From Apibacter mensalis (GTDB lineage: Bacteria > Bacteroidota > Bacteroidia > Flavobacteriales > Weeksellaceae), in the NCBI RefSeq assembly GCF_001418685.1, contig NZ_LIVM01000005.1, positions 119,105 through 183,104 of the forward strand: 64,000 nucleotides of DNA, given 5' to 3'. The translations under genes and the position numbers were made by a program. Below the pieces are notes generated by a model. It saw only the letters and a list, made by a program, of their open reading frames with translations. It was not told where the DNA came from and did not search any database. Positions within the stretch are counted from its first letter, which is position 1, and each line of letters begins with the position of its first letter. This document shows, in pieces, positions 1 through 8,912 of this stretch.

Positions 1-262
1 ATTTTTGTGCCATCTATGCCGGCGGCGGTTCCTCCCATGCTTACTGTTGTGGATACTAAACTGCTGATACTGCCGCTACTTATTCCTTGAAGTATATCGC
101 CACCGCTTATTCCTTGGATGATCCCTTGGGTTAGTCCATTCATGGCCCCTTCTATGCCTGCAGCCAATATGTCTACTTGTAAATTAGTCAGGGTTTGGGT
201 GGTGGTACTTATTCCGGTGCGGATTACTCCCGCCAAGCTGCCTACTCCATATGCGGCGGCGT
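1..262 (-). CDS. Orphan Rhs leader-1 segment, cut by the window edge
   Basis: Reading leftwards, the open frame encodes the leader found after the RHS core of the full-length toxin (23226-23760), from AAAYGVGSLAG through QGISGGDILQGISSGS to GIDGTKI, and runs off the window. The copy starts directly behind the stop of the immunity gene at 266, with no ATG and no signal peptide. It is therefore the front of another orphan cassette whose toxin tip lies outside the window. Confidence 0.7.
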
Positions 263-265
263 TTA

Positions 266-781
266 TTATAAAATAAATAATCCTCTCTTATTTTGTATTA
301 TTTTTATTGTATCTTCTAACTTTTTAAATATTGGTTTTGATACAACCATACTATCTATGAACTTATTAAATTTAATTATTTCTGATTTATTTTTACCAAT
401 AAATAATTCTTTATTCGAACTTACTGGACTCCCTACTATGGCATCAAAATATTCTTTTTTATTACGATATAAAATAATTTCATTATCAAATGAAGGAACT
501 GTAATACTTTCGAATATATTAATATTACCATTTTTAGTATTCATATGATATATAAAAAACTTTTTTATTATTTTTTTTCTTTCCTTTTCTGCTAAATAAT
601 TACTATAAGTTTTATTTATTATTGATCGAAATGTATTTTTACCAAAATTGTATTTACCCCTATAAGGTATAATATAATCCAAATCGTAACCTTTAAAAGA
701 TTCTTTTTTTTCCTCATCGTAACAATTTTGAAAGGATAAGATAGATAGAATTAGAAATATATGTTTAATTATTCTTTTCAT
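266..781 (-). CDS. Putative lipoprotein immunity protein
   Basis: The 171-residue product starts with a lysine-tailed hydrophobic stretch ending in LSFQNC, a plausible lipobox. The rest is a charged soluble domain of no family I recognise. The ATG overlaps the stop of the metallopeptidase tip fragment at 778 (ATGA), the usual toxin-immunity layout in this locus. By position and by its membrane anchor I infer that it protects the periplasm against the HEFIH-type protease tip. Function is inferred from context only. Confidence 0.55.
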   Translation of the reverse strand: MKRIIKHIFLILSILSFQNCYDEEKKESFKGYDLDYIIPYRGKYNFGKNTFRSIINKTYSNYLAEKERKKIIKKFFIYHMNTKNGNINIFESITVPSFDNEIILYRNKKEYFDAIVGSPVSSNKELFIGKNKSEIIKFNKFIDSMVVSKPIFKKLEDTIKIIQNKRGLFIL

Positions 782-1056
782 AATGGTACAATCCCTAAAT
801 TAAATATTTTTGCTAATGGCTTCCAAGAATAAGTAGATGGATACTTTATTATTTTATCTTTAAACCCCTGTAATGCTTGATTTTCCAAATTATGAATTTT
901 TAAATAAAAATATGAATAGTTACTTGCTGAAGCCTCTGAATATTTATTATCATATAGTCCTAATGAAAAATGATATGCATGGATAAATTCGTGATTAAAC
1001 ACCATTTGTTTAATTTGTGATGTATAGGTACTTATTTCGAAAGATTTTAAAAATAT
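778..1056 (-). pseudogene. C-terminal relic of an HEFIH metallopeptidase toxin tip
   Basis: Only about 92 residues remain, beginning directly after the stop of the gene at 1057. They hold the zinc motif HEFIH followed by AYHFSLG, nearly the same as in the toxin at 7605 (residues 197-207). Leader, linker and the N-terminal half of the catalytic domain are gone, so the piece cannot act as a full protease. Its immunity gene at 266 stays intact and overlaps its stop by four bases. Confidence 0.6.
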
Positions 1057-1722
1057 TTATTTTATATAAATTGTATTATTTTTTATATAAATTGTATCTT
1101 TATATATGAATTTATCTTCATAAATAACATAATTATCTATTTCTAATTTTTTCATCTCTTTATAAAAATCATTAGAATTTTTCTGTTCTTTTATTCTACC
1201 ATTTCTTAGTTCACTAAAAAAATTTAACAGATATATTTTTCCTTTTACATGTTTTTGTGTATACTTATCAATAGTTAATTTATAAAATAACTTAATATTG
1301 GTATTGGATTCTAAGTTCATTAATCTATTAAAGTAATATAAGGAATCTAATTTTCTCGTCTCAGGAAAATATTTATCATAATTAATCCTAAGCATTATTG
1401 AGTCCATAAACAGATTAAGTTTTTTCTTACTATAAATATTATTTTCGCCTTCAATTTGGATTAACTTAATATTAATATTTCCAGCAAGTAATATATTGTT
1501 TAAATCATTTTTATAATTATAATTTAAACTTTGATTCAATATTGGTATAAAAAAATAATTTTTATTCGATCGATTAAATAATGTAATTTTAATTAAGGAA
1601 TCTTGTTTATCAAATCTATAAGATACTTCTATAGCCTTATTTGATAGGTGATCGCTCTTTTTTTTACATCCAACTGCTATAAGTAATACAACTAATAAAA
1701 ATAATTTATTTAATTTTAACAT
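1057..1722 (-). CDS. Putative lipoprotein immunity protein, partner of the HELGH toxin
   Basis: The 221-residue product has a signal peptide ending LLIAVGC-KKK, a good lipobox with cysteine near residue 19. It resembles the lipoprotein at 10907: both have an N-K/R-x-x-x-NYxFI stretch near residues 50-60 and end in a lysine/tyrosine-rich tail with KDT/EDT. Both follow HE[LM]GH metallopeptidase tips, so the pair looks like a cognate toxin-immunity family. It overlaps the toxin end at 1706. I infer periplasmic inhibition of the protease; there is no direct proof. Confidence 0.6.
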   Translation of the reverse strand: MLKLNKLFLLVVLLIAVGCKKKSDHLSNKAIEVSYRFDKQDSLIKITLFNRSNKNYFFIPILNQSLNYNYKNDLNNILLAGNINIKLIQIEGENNIYSKKKLNLFMDSIMLRINYDKYFPETRKLDSLYYFNRLMNLESNTNIKLFYKLTIDKYTQKHVKGKIYLLNFFSELRNGRIKEQKNSNDFYKEMKKLEIDNYVIYEDKFIYKDTIYIKNNTIYIK

Positions 1723-2539
1723 TTCCTAACATTTTAATTGCATTATAAACCGTACCATTTACATCTGGCAACATCCAGTTATCTAGTACTTCTTTAGTAG
1801 CCTGTCCAATTATATTTAGGTTTAGCCAACCGTTGGTTTGTAAAAATTTATAGGTCATTTTTTGAATGGCTTGATGACCAACGTTATCAATTAATTTATG
1901 TGCCCCTTGAACAATTTTTTGTGATGCTATACTTGACAAACCTGCTTTAGATATATTGACATGCCCTAATTCATGTACTAATACATAAGACAATTGCTCT
2001 TTAGAAGAAAACGCTCCGGAAGCAAAAAGTATTTTATAATTATCTCCATGTTTCCATATTGAAGATCTAGTTACTCCCAACACTTTTCCTTTGGGTCCAG
2101 TTATATTACCTATGGCATCAACATTATACCCTTTAAATCCTAATCCGTCTAAAGATCCTGCATTTGCACCCTCTTTAATCTTATAAAAGGTTATATCTGC
2201 TTTTACTAAATCTTTAAAGTTCTCATTATAAACATTTTTAACTTCATCTATAGAGTTGCTTACAGGAGTTAATCCTTCTAGCGAAGAAACTGATTCAATA
2301 AGCATTCCTTGGGAAACTCTATATCCTATCCAAAGATTTCCTCCTAATTGTTGAGCCTCTATTCCGCCGATTACTCCGCCCAGTATTCCACCAGTAACTG
2401 CGCCTAATAATCCGCCTTTTGCTGGATCGCCTCCACTTACTATTGAACTAAATATCCCTATGACACCTCCTGTTACTGCTCCATAGGGCGCTCCGGGAAG
2501 TATTCCTATCGAGGCATTTATTCCTATTATTTCTACCAA
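1706..2539 (-). CDS. Orphan Rhs tip: leader 2 plus HELGH zinc metallopeptidase toxin
   Basis: A 277-residue open frame with a TTG start and no signal peptide. Residues ~10-70 are the glycine-rich leader 2 (IGILPGAPYGAVTGG to GGIEAQQLGGNLW), shared with the cassettes at 7605 and 11562. The tip carries HELGH at 189-193, a zincin metallopeptidase signature. I infer a peptidase toxin that needs fusion to a full-length Rhs carrier to leave the cell. The tip is homologous to the broken tip at 11562, and the immunity lipoproteins match as well (1057 and 10907). Confidence 0.65.
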   Translation of the reverse strand: MVEIIGINASIGILPGAPYGAVTGGVIGIFSSIVSGGDPAKGGLLGAVTGGILGGVIGGIEAQQLGGNLWIGYRVSQGMLIESVSSLEGLTPVSNSIDEVKNVYNENFKDLVKADITFYKIKEGANAGSLDGLGFKGYNVDAIGNITGPKGKVLGVTRSSIWKHGDNYKILFASGAFSSKEQLSYVLVHELGHVNISKAGLSSIASQKIVQGAHKLIDNVGHQAIQKMTYKFLQTNGWLNLNIIGQATKEVLDNWMLPDVNGTVYNAIKMLGNVKIK

Positions 2540-2612
2540 TAGCCTCCTCCACCTAATCCTACTAACATTAATTTTGTATCTTCATTTTATTTTTTATTAT
2601 ACATAAAAAATT

Positions 2613-3155
2613 TTAAGTATTAAGATTTTGAAAAATTTCTATTTTTTTCTGTGACCACCCCTCTAAATATATTTCATTAATATCTTCAATCTGCAAAATC
2701 GTAATTCCATCTTTTGAGCATTCCTCTGTATAAACTTCCATCAATAAAGAACATTTATCTATTTTTATAATATATCCTAATATATCAAATCCATAATTAT
2801 GTTTAATTGTTATGCATATATTTTTTGATTTACAAAAATTAAGAAAATCAAATAACAAGATTTCCTTTTCGTTCCTCTCAAAATCTATCTCTTTAATTAA
2901 TATTCCTTGTGCATTGATTATTTTTTGAATATTCTTTAAATAGAAAGTATCATACTCAATCAAGTAAATTAAGTTCATATTAACCATTGCAAAACCATCG
3001 TTTTTTATTTCCGGTGATATTATTGAGATTAAAGTAGCTTCTTCATATACTTTTTCTACATATCCAACTATAAATTTAGAAGTGTCATCTCTATCTAAAT
3101 ATATTCCTATTAAAAATTTTTCCTTTAATGCCTTTTCTAATACATCTACTATCAT
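2613..3155 (-). CDS. Putative soluble immunity protein, unrecognised family
   Basis: The 180-residue product is acidic, with no signal peptide or membrane segment. The two halves look loosely alike (a FIVGYVEK.. stretch and a DILGYIIK.. stretch), which suggests an internal duplication. It starts two bases after the stop of the toxin at 3158, so it is the presumed immunity gene. A soluble product suggests a toxin with a cytoplasmic target. I do not recognise the family. Confidence 0.5.
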   Translation of the reverse strand: MIVDVLEKALKEKFLIGIYLDRDDTSKFIVGYVEKVYEEATLISIISPEIKNDGFAMVNMNLIYLIEYDTFYLKNIQKIINAQGILIKEIDFERNEKEILLFDFLNFCKSKNICITIKHNYGFDILGYIIKIDKCSLLMEVYTEECSKDGITILQIEDINEIYLEGWSQKKIEIFQNLNT

Positions 3156-3157
3156 TT

Positions 3158-3724
3158 TTATTTTCTTTTATTTGGATTTTGATTCCAGTTAGGTTTTTGT
3201 CTATTTTTTGTATTATCTCTTCCTGCTCTTGGTTTTGTATGTTTATTCCAGTTTGAAGGTCTTTTATTAGACCTATGTTCAGAAGCAAAAAAATCGATTA
3301 TTTTATCTAATGTTACTCCTGATTTTATTATTTCATAACTTTTTTCTAACAAAGAAGGAATCTTAAATATTTTATTTGGATTTATCAACTCTAAACTTCC
3401 ACTTCCTCCAATTAGTAGATTAGTTATCCATTGTCCTTTATTATAATAATAATTAATACCATTTAACCAATCAAAATAGTTTTCGCCCTCTTTTCCTTCT
3501 TTTGGGCAAGTTATACAATCATTTTCTATTTCTATCGTTTTATTTTCTTCTACATTATCTTCCCTATGCGCCACATGATTTAGTCCGCTTACAATCAGGC
3601 ATGTGGCAGCGCCTTGCCAGAAGTTTCCATTCGTTAAAACTGCGCCAAAGCCTCCGCTTACGGTGCCGAAAAACAAAGTCCCGCCTATTTTTGTGCCATC
3701 TATGCCGGCGGCGGTTTCGCTCAT
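3158..3724 (-). CDS. Orphan Rhs tip: leader 1 plus basic-tailed toxin
   Basis: 188 residues. The first ~55 are leader 1 (DGTKIGGTLFFGTVSGG to SGLNHVAHR), and leader homology continues upstream of this start to about 3777 (QGISSGS). The tip has a CxxC pair (CITCPKEG) and a very basic end with HRSNKRPSNWNKHTKPR and GRDNTKNRQKPNW. Such a tail would suit a nucleic-acid target, which fits a soluble immunity partner at 2613. I cannot name the toxin family. No signal peptide. Confidence 0.55.
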   Translation of the reverse strand: MSETAAGIDGTKIGGTLFFGTVSGGFGAVLTNGNFWQGAATCLIVSGLNHVAHREDNVEENKTIEIENDCITCPKEGKEGENYFDWLNGINYYYNKGQWITNLLIGGSGSLELINPNKIFKIPSLLEKSYEIIKSGVTLDKIIDFFASEHRSNKRPSNWNKHTKPRAGRDNTKNRQKPNWNQNPNKRK

Positions 3725-3857
3725 TCCTACTGTTGTGGATACTAAACTGCTGATACTGCCGCTGCTTATTCCTTGTAAGATATTATAAAGAAAATTTATA
3801 ATCTATTTTTCAAAAATAATAGATGAAATGCTCTTATACTCAACCCGTTTTACTTTT

Positions 3858-4172
3858 TTAGAGTTCTTCCCAATACCCTTTATCTACCCAATTAACTAAC
3901 ATCAATAGGGTTATAGGTTGTATTTTTCTTAACTTTTTCCCAAACAAAAATTTCCTAATAAAATACCCACCCTCATCATCTATATATTTATCGAAAGGGA
4001 ATTGTTTTATACTTAAATTAAACTCTTTCGTAAAGTCAATTATAAATTCATATTTATCATCACCAAACATTCCTATATCATCAAGTGTTGTTTCTAATTT
4101 TAGTTTGTCTAATTTAAAATTCCAATATTTACCAATAAATATTTTTACTTTATCTTCATTAAGACTATACAT
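3858..4172 (-). CDS. DUF1493-like immunity protein
   Basis: A 104-residue acidic protein with the DUF1493 pattern: ETTLDDIG.FGDD near residues 27-38, then DFTKEFNL, KYIDDEGG, and a closing ITLLMLVNWVDKGYW. Homologues lie at 16928 and 17742. It sits one base downstream of the toxin at 4174. The tip of that toxin matches the relic beside the copy at 17742, so family and tip type go together. Immunity role inferred from context. Confidence 0.6.
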   Translation of the reverse strand: MYSLNEDKVKIFIGKYWNFKLDKLKLETTLDDIGMFGDDKYEFIIDFTKEFNLSIKQFPFDKYIDDEGGYFIRKFLFGKKLRKIQPITLLMLVNWVDKGYWEEL

Positions 4173-4173
4173 T

Positions 4174-4803
4174 TTATTGTTGATTAGTTGTTATCCTATT
4201 ATATATTACTTGTGTATTATAAAGTGTCTTTCCTATATCATAGGTTAATACTCCCCAACCTATTGGGCCTACAACTCTACCTAAAAATTTCCCCAATACT
4301 TTTGTATACCTTAGACTGCCACCTCTAATATGTGTAGGAAGTCTTTGAGACATTTTTTGAGGAAAAATTTTAGAACCATATTTTGAAGCGTAAGAAGTTT
4401 TTGATGACGATTCTTCAATAATAAAAGGCTTATCTATAGAAGGAAACGTAAAATCTAAAGCTGCAGCAAGGGAAACAACATCTTTAATACCTAATTGTTC
4501 TGATGCCTGATCTAAAAGTATGGCTCCATATAACTCCTCTTTACTTTCATAAGTTTTATTATTATATTTATAGGGTGGATCGGTATTTTCGTTATTATTT
4601 TCTATATCAATAGTTGATTTATTATTGAAAGGGTAAGCAATCCTATGCACCACATGATTCAATCCGCTTACGATTAGGCCTGTGGCGGCGCCTTGCCAGA
4701 AGTTTCCATTCGTTAAAACTGCGCCAAAACCTCCGCTTACGCTTCCGAAAAATAGGGTCCCGCCTATTTTTGTGCCATCTACTCCGGCGACGGTTCCTCC
4801 CAT
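4174..4803 (-). CDS. Orphan Rhs tip: leader 1 plus toxin paired with DUF1493
   Basis: 209 residues starting at the methionine of MGGTVAGVDGTKIGG; the leader ends at GLNHVVHR near residue 54. The tip contains RLPTHIRGGSLRYTKVLG followed by a glycine/valine-rich hydrophobic stretch GRVVGPIGWGVLTYDIGK and ends YNTQVIYNRITTNQQ. The last 45 residues are nearly the same as the relic at 18073-18210. The hydrophobic C-terminus could insert in a membrane. Toxin activity is not recognised. Confidence 0.55.
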   Translation of the reverse strand: MGGTVAGVDGTKIGGTLFFGSVSGGFGAVLTNGNFWQGAATGLIVSGLNHVVHRIAYPFNNKSTIDIENNNENTDPPYKYNNKTYESKEELYGAILLDQASEQLGIKDVVSLAAALDFTFPSIDKPFIIEESSSKTSYASKYGSKIFPQKMSQRLPTHIRGGSLRYTKVLGKFLGRVVGPIGWGVLTYDIGKTLYNTQVIYNRITTNQQ

Positions 4804-4972
4804 GTTTACTGCCTGCTGAAGATTGCTCGTTAATTAAGCTTCGTGAATTGTGCTCACTCTAATTGATGATATACTCATTATTTTATTGAGCGTTTTCTTA
4901 CTCATAATAAGATTCAAATTATTTATTTAAATTATAATCATAATATTATAAATTATATCAAGTATTAAGTTA

Positions 4973-5221
4973 TTATTTCCTTTTCATTAAATATATAGGA
5001 TAAAAAAATAGTGATGAAATAATGATTATGGTAAGAACTATTTTTTTATCTCGTTCAATTTTACTTTTTAATTCTTTTGCCTTTTTAATCTGTTGTTCTG
5101 TTGGACTTAAACCTTCTAACTGTGCTTCATATTTATCTGAAACACATAAATCAAGATATTTTAATGACAATCCTATTATTATAATAAACAGTCCTATTGT
5201 TACTTTTGTTTTTATTCTCAT
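4973..5221 (-). CDS. Small membrane protein, putative immunity
   Basis: 82 residues: one membrane segment near residues 7-24, a charged central loop with LSPTEQQIKKAKELKSK, and a second membrane segment near 60-78. It starts 6 bases after the stop of the toxin fragment at 5228, so it is its probable immunity partner. Membrane location would suit protection against an envelope-acting toxin. No family recognised. Confidence 0.45.
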   Translation of the reverse strand: MRIKTKVTIGLFIIIIGLSLKYLDLCVSDKYEAQLEGLSPTEQQIKKAKELKSKIERDKKIVLTIIIISSLFFYPIYLMKRK

Positions 5222-5227
5222 ACTTAA

Positions 5228-5446
5228 TTATTTTGCCCCCCAAATACGTCTAGAAGGATTATATCCGTGATTATAGTACCATAATTGCTGAAAATCATGT
5301 CGCATCCCTGCTGGAGTTTGTGCAGGCCTTATATTTGCTCCTCCATAATTTAAAGCTTTATATGTGATTGTTGTGCAATTATTGCCACCTGGTCCTAATA
5401 AATTATATGTATCTATAGCTCTTCCATATTTATAATTACCAATCAC
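5228..5446 (-). pseudogene. C-terminal relic of a toxin tip with an NCTT motif
   Basis: About 72 residues remain, opening on the end of the Imm32 gene without leader or linker. The piece has GPGGNNCTTITYKALNYGG, which recalls the cysteine segment of papain-like or NlpC-like folds. The histidine part of such a site cannot be placed. A membrane protein gene (4973) follows immediately. It looks like a truncated tip whose immunity gene was kept. The papain-like reading is tentative. Confidence 0.4.
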
Positions 5447-5796
5447 AAATTGGTAGCATCTGAGATATCTTTAGGAATAAAATTATTATAAAATTTTCCT
5501 GTACCTTTAGAATCAAGTCTTCCTACTGTGACCTCATTGGAATTTTTCGAAAGCTCTAAACCTGGCCTTAAAGTGAAGTGTACTCTTTCGCCTATTGGTA
5601 AATATTTATCTTCTATTTTTTCTTGGTTGAGTTTTGAGATTTTAATTAATAATTCTCCTAATGATTTCAACCCTTCTGGATCACCATGTATTAACACTTC
5701 GTCCCACTTAGATATTTCTCCTTCAAATTCATCTTCGTTATGAATCACTAAAATATCTAAATTCCCTGTGATTTTTATATTTTTATTTGTTTTCAT
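5443..5796 (-). CDS. Imm32-type immunity protein
   Basis: 117 residues, soluble. It has the Imm32 pattern: HGDPEGLKSLGELLIKIS in the middle, then LPIGERVHFTLRPGLELS and EVTVGRLDSKGTGKF towards the end. It follows the type 37-like tip at 5826 by 29 bases, which fits a toxin-immunity pair. Family call is from memory of the motif. Confidence 0.65.
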   Translation of the reverse strand: MKTNKNIKITGNLDILVIHNEDEFEGEISKWDEVLIHGDPEGLKSLGELLIKISKLNQEKIEDKYLPIGERVHFTLRPGLELSKNSNEVTVGRLDSKGTGKFYNNFIPKDISDATNL

Positions 5797-5825
5797 ACCT
5801 ATTTCAAATTATTTTATTTTTTTAC

Positions 5826-6521
5826 TTATAGTGCTAACAAAGCCGTTCCCCCCGAAAAATAAATGATACTTCCTATTAGTATGGCACTTCCAAGAATTAT
5901 TCCCATTGTCTTAAAATTTACTCCCATTTGAGAATAATCTGATGTTCTTTTAGTAGGAATATCCAAATTATTACATTCAAATTTTGGATAAACATTTGTA
6001 TAACCTCCCCCTTTAGGCTCTTGTCTATCCCAATGAGGAGCATGTGTTCCTCCATGATCAGTTGGTACCCATACCCTTCCATCCTTATCAATCCACCCTG
6101 AACCTTGTCCATTAGGATTTTTAACCTTTCTAGCACCTCCTTTTGGAGGAACATATTCTGGATGATCGGGGGGACTTTCTTTCAAATCTTTTAATGTCTT
6201 CCCTTTTTCTTTTCGATCGCCATCTCCCATTTGATGCGCCACATGATTCAATCCGCTTACAATCAGGCCTGTGGCAACGCCTTGCCAGAAGTTTCCATTC
6301 GTTAAAACTGCGCCAAAACCTCCGCTTACGCTTCCGAAAAATAGGGTACCGCCTATTTTTGTGCCATCTATGCCGGCGGCGGTTCCTCCCATGCCTACTG
6401 TTGTGGATACTAAACTGCTGATACTGCCGCTGCTTATTCCTTGAAGTATATCGCCACCGCTTATTCCTTGGATGATCCCTTGGGTTAGTCCATTCATGGC
6501 CCCTTCTATGCCTGAAGCCAA
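5826..6521 (-). CDS. Orphan Rhs tip: leader 1 plus polymorphic toxin type 37 domain
   Basis: 231 residues with one of the longer leader copies (from VDILASGIEGAMNG upstream of the TTG start to GLNHVAHQ). The tip shows the type 37 hallmark: HPEYVPPKGGARKVKNPNG, GWIDKDGRVWVPTDHGG, THAPHWDRQEPKGGGYTNV. A hydrophobic end (IILGSAILIGSIIYF) follows and is unusual for the domain. Conserved His and Asp residues are probable catalytic or ligand groups. The Imm32-like gene at 5443 is its partner. No secretion signal of its own. Confidence 0.65.
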   Translation of the reverse strand: MASGIEGAMNGLTQGIIQGISGGDILQGISSGSISSLVSTTVGMGGTAAGIDGTKIGGTLFFGSVSGGFGAVLTNGNFWQGVATGLIVSGLNHVAHQMGDGDRKEKGKTLKDLKESPPDHPEYVPPKGGARKVKNPNGQGSGWIDKDGRVWVPTDHGGTHAPHWDRQEPKGGGYTNVYPKFECNNLDIPTKRTSDYSQMGVNFKTMGIILGSAILIGSIIYFSGGTALLAL

Positions 6522-6638
6522 TATGTCTACCTACATCCAATTTATATTTTACTCATTATTTATACTAATGTGTGTGATGAGCATATTTATAAATCTAACT
6601 TATTTTCATTTACAATTCCTTTTTTTGTTCACGATTTT

Positions 6639-7022
6639 TCAGAAACTATATAAGGATAAAGGTAACCTTACTAACGTTATTTCATAAAATTCTAAATAAC
6701 TTATAATTACAAAATATATGGAATAAATTAATAGGATAATATAATAATAATAAATTTTCTTAACTATTTTTCGCACACTATTATTTTTTATTTTATGAAT
6801 TAAATATTTAATTGTAATTACAATAAATGAACTTTCTGAAAAAAGAACTAATGGAATAAAATCTAATCCGCCTATCCCAATTAAATACATTGAATTTACC
6901 CCTATTTTTCTATTTATATAATGTAAGCTATCTCCAAACAAATAACATAAAAAATAAAATAAGAAAAAATATATAATTGTTGCTACAATTAGAAATAGTA
7001 TGTTTGTACTAATTTTTTTCAT
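6639..7022 (-). CDS. Orphan membrane immunity protein without its toxin
   Basis: 127 residues with about four membrane segments. It is clearly homologous along its length to the immunity protein at 21356, sharing the LFG/LGN-x-x-HY stretch, LDFIP near the middle and the end YLEFYxIT..RLPLSLY. The copy at 21356 follows a full toxin tip (21734), but here the upstream neighbour is another immunity gene (7076) and only ~50 bases separate them. The cognate tip has been lost, leaving immunity alone. Confidence 0.6.
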   Translation of the reverse strand: MKKISTNILFLIVATIIYFFLFYFLCYLFGDSLHYINRKIGVNSMYLIGIGGLDFIPLVLFSESSFIVITIKYLIHKIKNNSVRKIVKKIYYYYIILLIYSIYFVIISYLEFYEITLVRLPLSLYSF

Positions 7023-7075
7023 ATCGTTAATTAATTTTTACTAAGAATTATGGCTATAACCGGAGTTTTTTTTGA

Positions 7076-7597
7076 TTATAGTAAAATATGATTAATATTT
7101 GAGATAAATCTATTAATCCTTTCTTCTTTTATCAAGGTTTTTGTTGTTATAATTTTTTCTAATAATGATTTATTATAAACAATATCATCTATTTCTATTT
7201 TGGTATACATAATAATTTTTTGTAACCCTAGATTAGTTTGAATTTCAACAATTATTTTACACAAATAATCATCTTCCTCTTTTCTGTAATCATAGTTTAA
7301 AATTGTTAATTCCGGTAATTCATCCAATTTATTAGCATAATAGGAATTTACCAATTGCCTAATTTCTTTATCTGATAATTGAGATTCTTGTATTTGAACA
7401 GTATTTGATGAATCTACTTTTTCATAATTTTGAGTATTGCTATTTACTATTTTTATAATATAGGTTGTTCGATTTTTTTTTTCTTCTTGCCTAATCTTTA
7501 TGACTTTAATATTAGCATCAATTATTTTTCTAGTATTATGCGGACAACATGAAAATAATATAAAAACACTTAAAATTAATACTATAATGCTTCTCAT
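7076..7597 (-). CDS. Putative lipoprotein immunity protein, partner of the HEFIH toxin
   Basis: 173 residues with a signal peptide ending FILFSC (lipobox, cysteine near 17). The soluble domain is rich in I, K and E and has no family I recognise. It lies 7 bases behind the metallopeptidase tip at 7605. Like the other lipoproteins in the locus it is linked to an HExxH tip, so I infer inhibition of the protease in the periplasm. Confidence 0.55.
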   Translation of the reverse strand: MRSIIVLILSVFILFSCCPHNTRKIIDANIKVIKIRQEEKKNRTTYIIKIVNSNTQNYEKVDSSNTVQIQESQLSDKEIRQLVNSYYANKLDELPELTILNYDYRKEEDDYLCKIIVEIQTNLGLQKIIMYTKIEIDDIVYNKSLLEKIITTKTLIKEERINRFISNINHILL

Positions 7598-7604
7598 TTA
7601 ATTT

Positions 7605-8402
7605 TTACTTTATACCTAATTTAATAATATGCTGTAAATTACTCCAAGAATATCCTTTCGGAAAGGGTTTTATCATTTTTCTAAAATAAATCATATTTAT
7701 TTTACTCATATTATAAACTTTACTATAAGCTAATGAGTAGGAACTTGCTGCACTTTCAGAATAATTAACGTTAGTAAGTCCTAATGAAAAATGATATGCA
7801 TGGATAAATTCATGATTAAATGTCATTTGTTTTAAATTATTAGTTACATATTTAAGACCTGGAGAAAACCATATTGTACTTGTTGGCTTACTAAAAATAT
7901 GCTCTTTATAGGTAGTAATTCCTCCTATAAAAGTCTTTTTATCAGAATCTTTGATAAAACCTGTTGAAGCATCATATACATAAGTACCCTTAGGCAAATT
8001 ATTATTATTTGCCAAATAAATATTATCTATTCGCAATTTTTCTTTTATTTTCTCTACATCACCTGAATATATTTCAATATCTCTATTTAATTCAATTTCA
8101 TTATTATATAGTTCTTTAGCATTTCTTTCTGATTCAATTGCTTCCGATATATCTATTGGTGATTCTACTATTTTTTTTATACCCTTTCCTGTCCAAAGAT
8201 TTCCTCCTAATTGTTGAGCCTCTATTCCGCCGATTACTCCGCCCAGTATTCCGCCAGTAACTGCGCCTAATAATCCGCCTTTTACTGGATCGCCTCCACT
8301 TACTATTGAACTAAACACCCCTATGACACCTCCCGTTACTGCTCCATAGGCCGCTCCGGGAAGTATTCCTATCGGGGCATATAATGCCGATAGACTTCCC
8401 AA
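7605..8402 (-). CDS. Orphan Rhs tip: leader 2 plus HEFIH zinc metallopeptidase toxin
   Basis: 265 residues from a TTG start. Leader 2 spans about residues 10-70 (IGILPGAAYGAVTGG to QLGGNLWTG). The tip has HEFIH at 197-201, the zincin signature, in the context MTFNHEFIHAYHFSLG. The frame stays open ~80 bases upstream of the TTG but has no ATG or signal peptide, so it is probably silent unless moved into a carrier. Lipoprotein partner at 7076. The relic at 778 is a second copy of this tip type. Confidence 0.65.
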   Translation of the reverse strand: MGSLSALYAPIGILPGAAYGAVTGGVIGVFSSIVSGGDPVKGGLLGAVTGGILGGVIGGIEAQQLGGNLWTGKGIKKIVESPIDISEAIESERNAKELYNNEIELNRDIEIYSGDVEKIKEKLRIDNIYLANNNNLPKGTYVYDASTGFIKDSDKKTFIGGITTYKEHIFSKPTSTIWFSPGLKYVTNNLKQMTFNHEFIHAYHFSLGLTNVNYSESAASSYSLAYSKVYNMSKINMIYFRKMIKPFPKGYSWSNLQHIIKLGIK

Positions 8403-8560
8403 TGAATTTGTTGTGCCTGACCTTAAGATCTCTTCTATTATTTTTATTATAAATATTTGATAATAAACTTTATAACTACAAAAAAAATTAAAAAATTATC
8501 TGTTAAAAAATATTGAAGTATTGTAATAACAAAATTCTCATTGAAGAAAGTAATTTTAGT

Positions 8561-8911
8561 TTAATGATCAAACCCTGTTATATATGATGTATAAAAATTA
8601 TAAATCAAATATATCAACACAGCTACTTCTATGACCACTATAATAGATTTGATAAATTTTATATTTTTTATAAGAAATATCAAGTTTAAAATAATGTAGA
8701 GAATTAAAAAACATATCACAATAATATCTGAAAGGATATAATTAAAAATGCTTTTATATCGCCATTCTACAGAATTATTAGAAAATTCATAAACTTTTAT
8801 ATATTCTTCAGGGGTTGTCCAAATACTAAATACATCGGCAAAAATTATAATAATCAAAAAAATACTTAATCCAACTAAAAAATGTATTTTCCATTTAAAA
8901 ATTTTATTCAT
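8561..8911 (-). CDS. Membrane immunity protein for the L,D-transpeptidase-like toxin
   Basis: 116 residues with three or four membrane segments (about 10-28, 55-78 and 85-105) and an exported loop with WTTPEEYIKVYEFSNN. It starts one base after the toxin at 8913. Immunity proteins of Tlde1-type effectors are envelope proteins, so a membrane partner fits. I do not recognise the family itself. Confidence 0.5.
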   Translation of the reverse strand: MNKIFKWKIHFLVGLSIFLIIIIFADVFSIWTTPEEYIKVYEFSNNSVEWRYKSIFNYILSDIIVICFLILYIILNLIFLIKNIKFIKSIIVVIEVAVLIYLIYNFYTSYITGFDH

Positions 8912-8912
8912 A

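Noticed and set aside
3502..3753. Plus-strand open frames opposite the leader copies (also near 6143, 13826, 19429, 20616, 22282, 23205)
   Set aside because: They recur only because the leader is repeated and is open on the opposite strand. They have no promoter, no conserved start and translate to Leu/Arg-rich strings.
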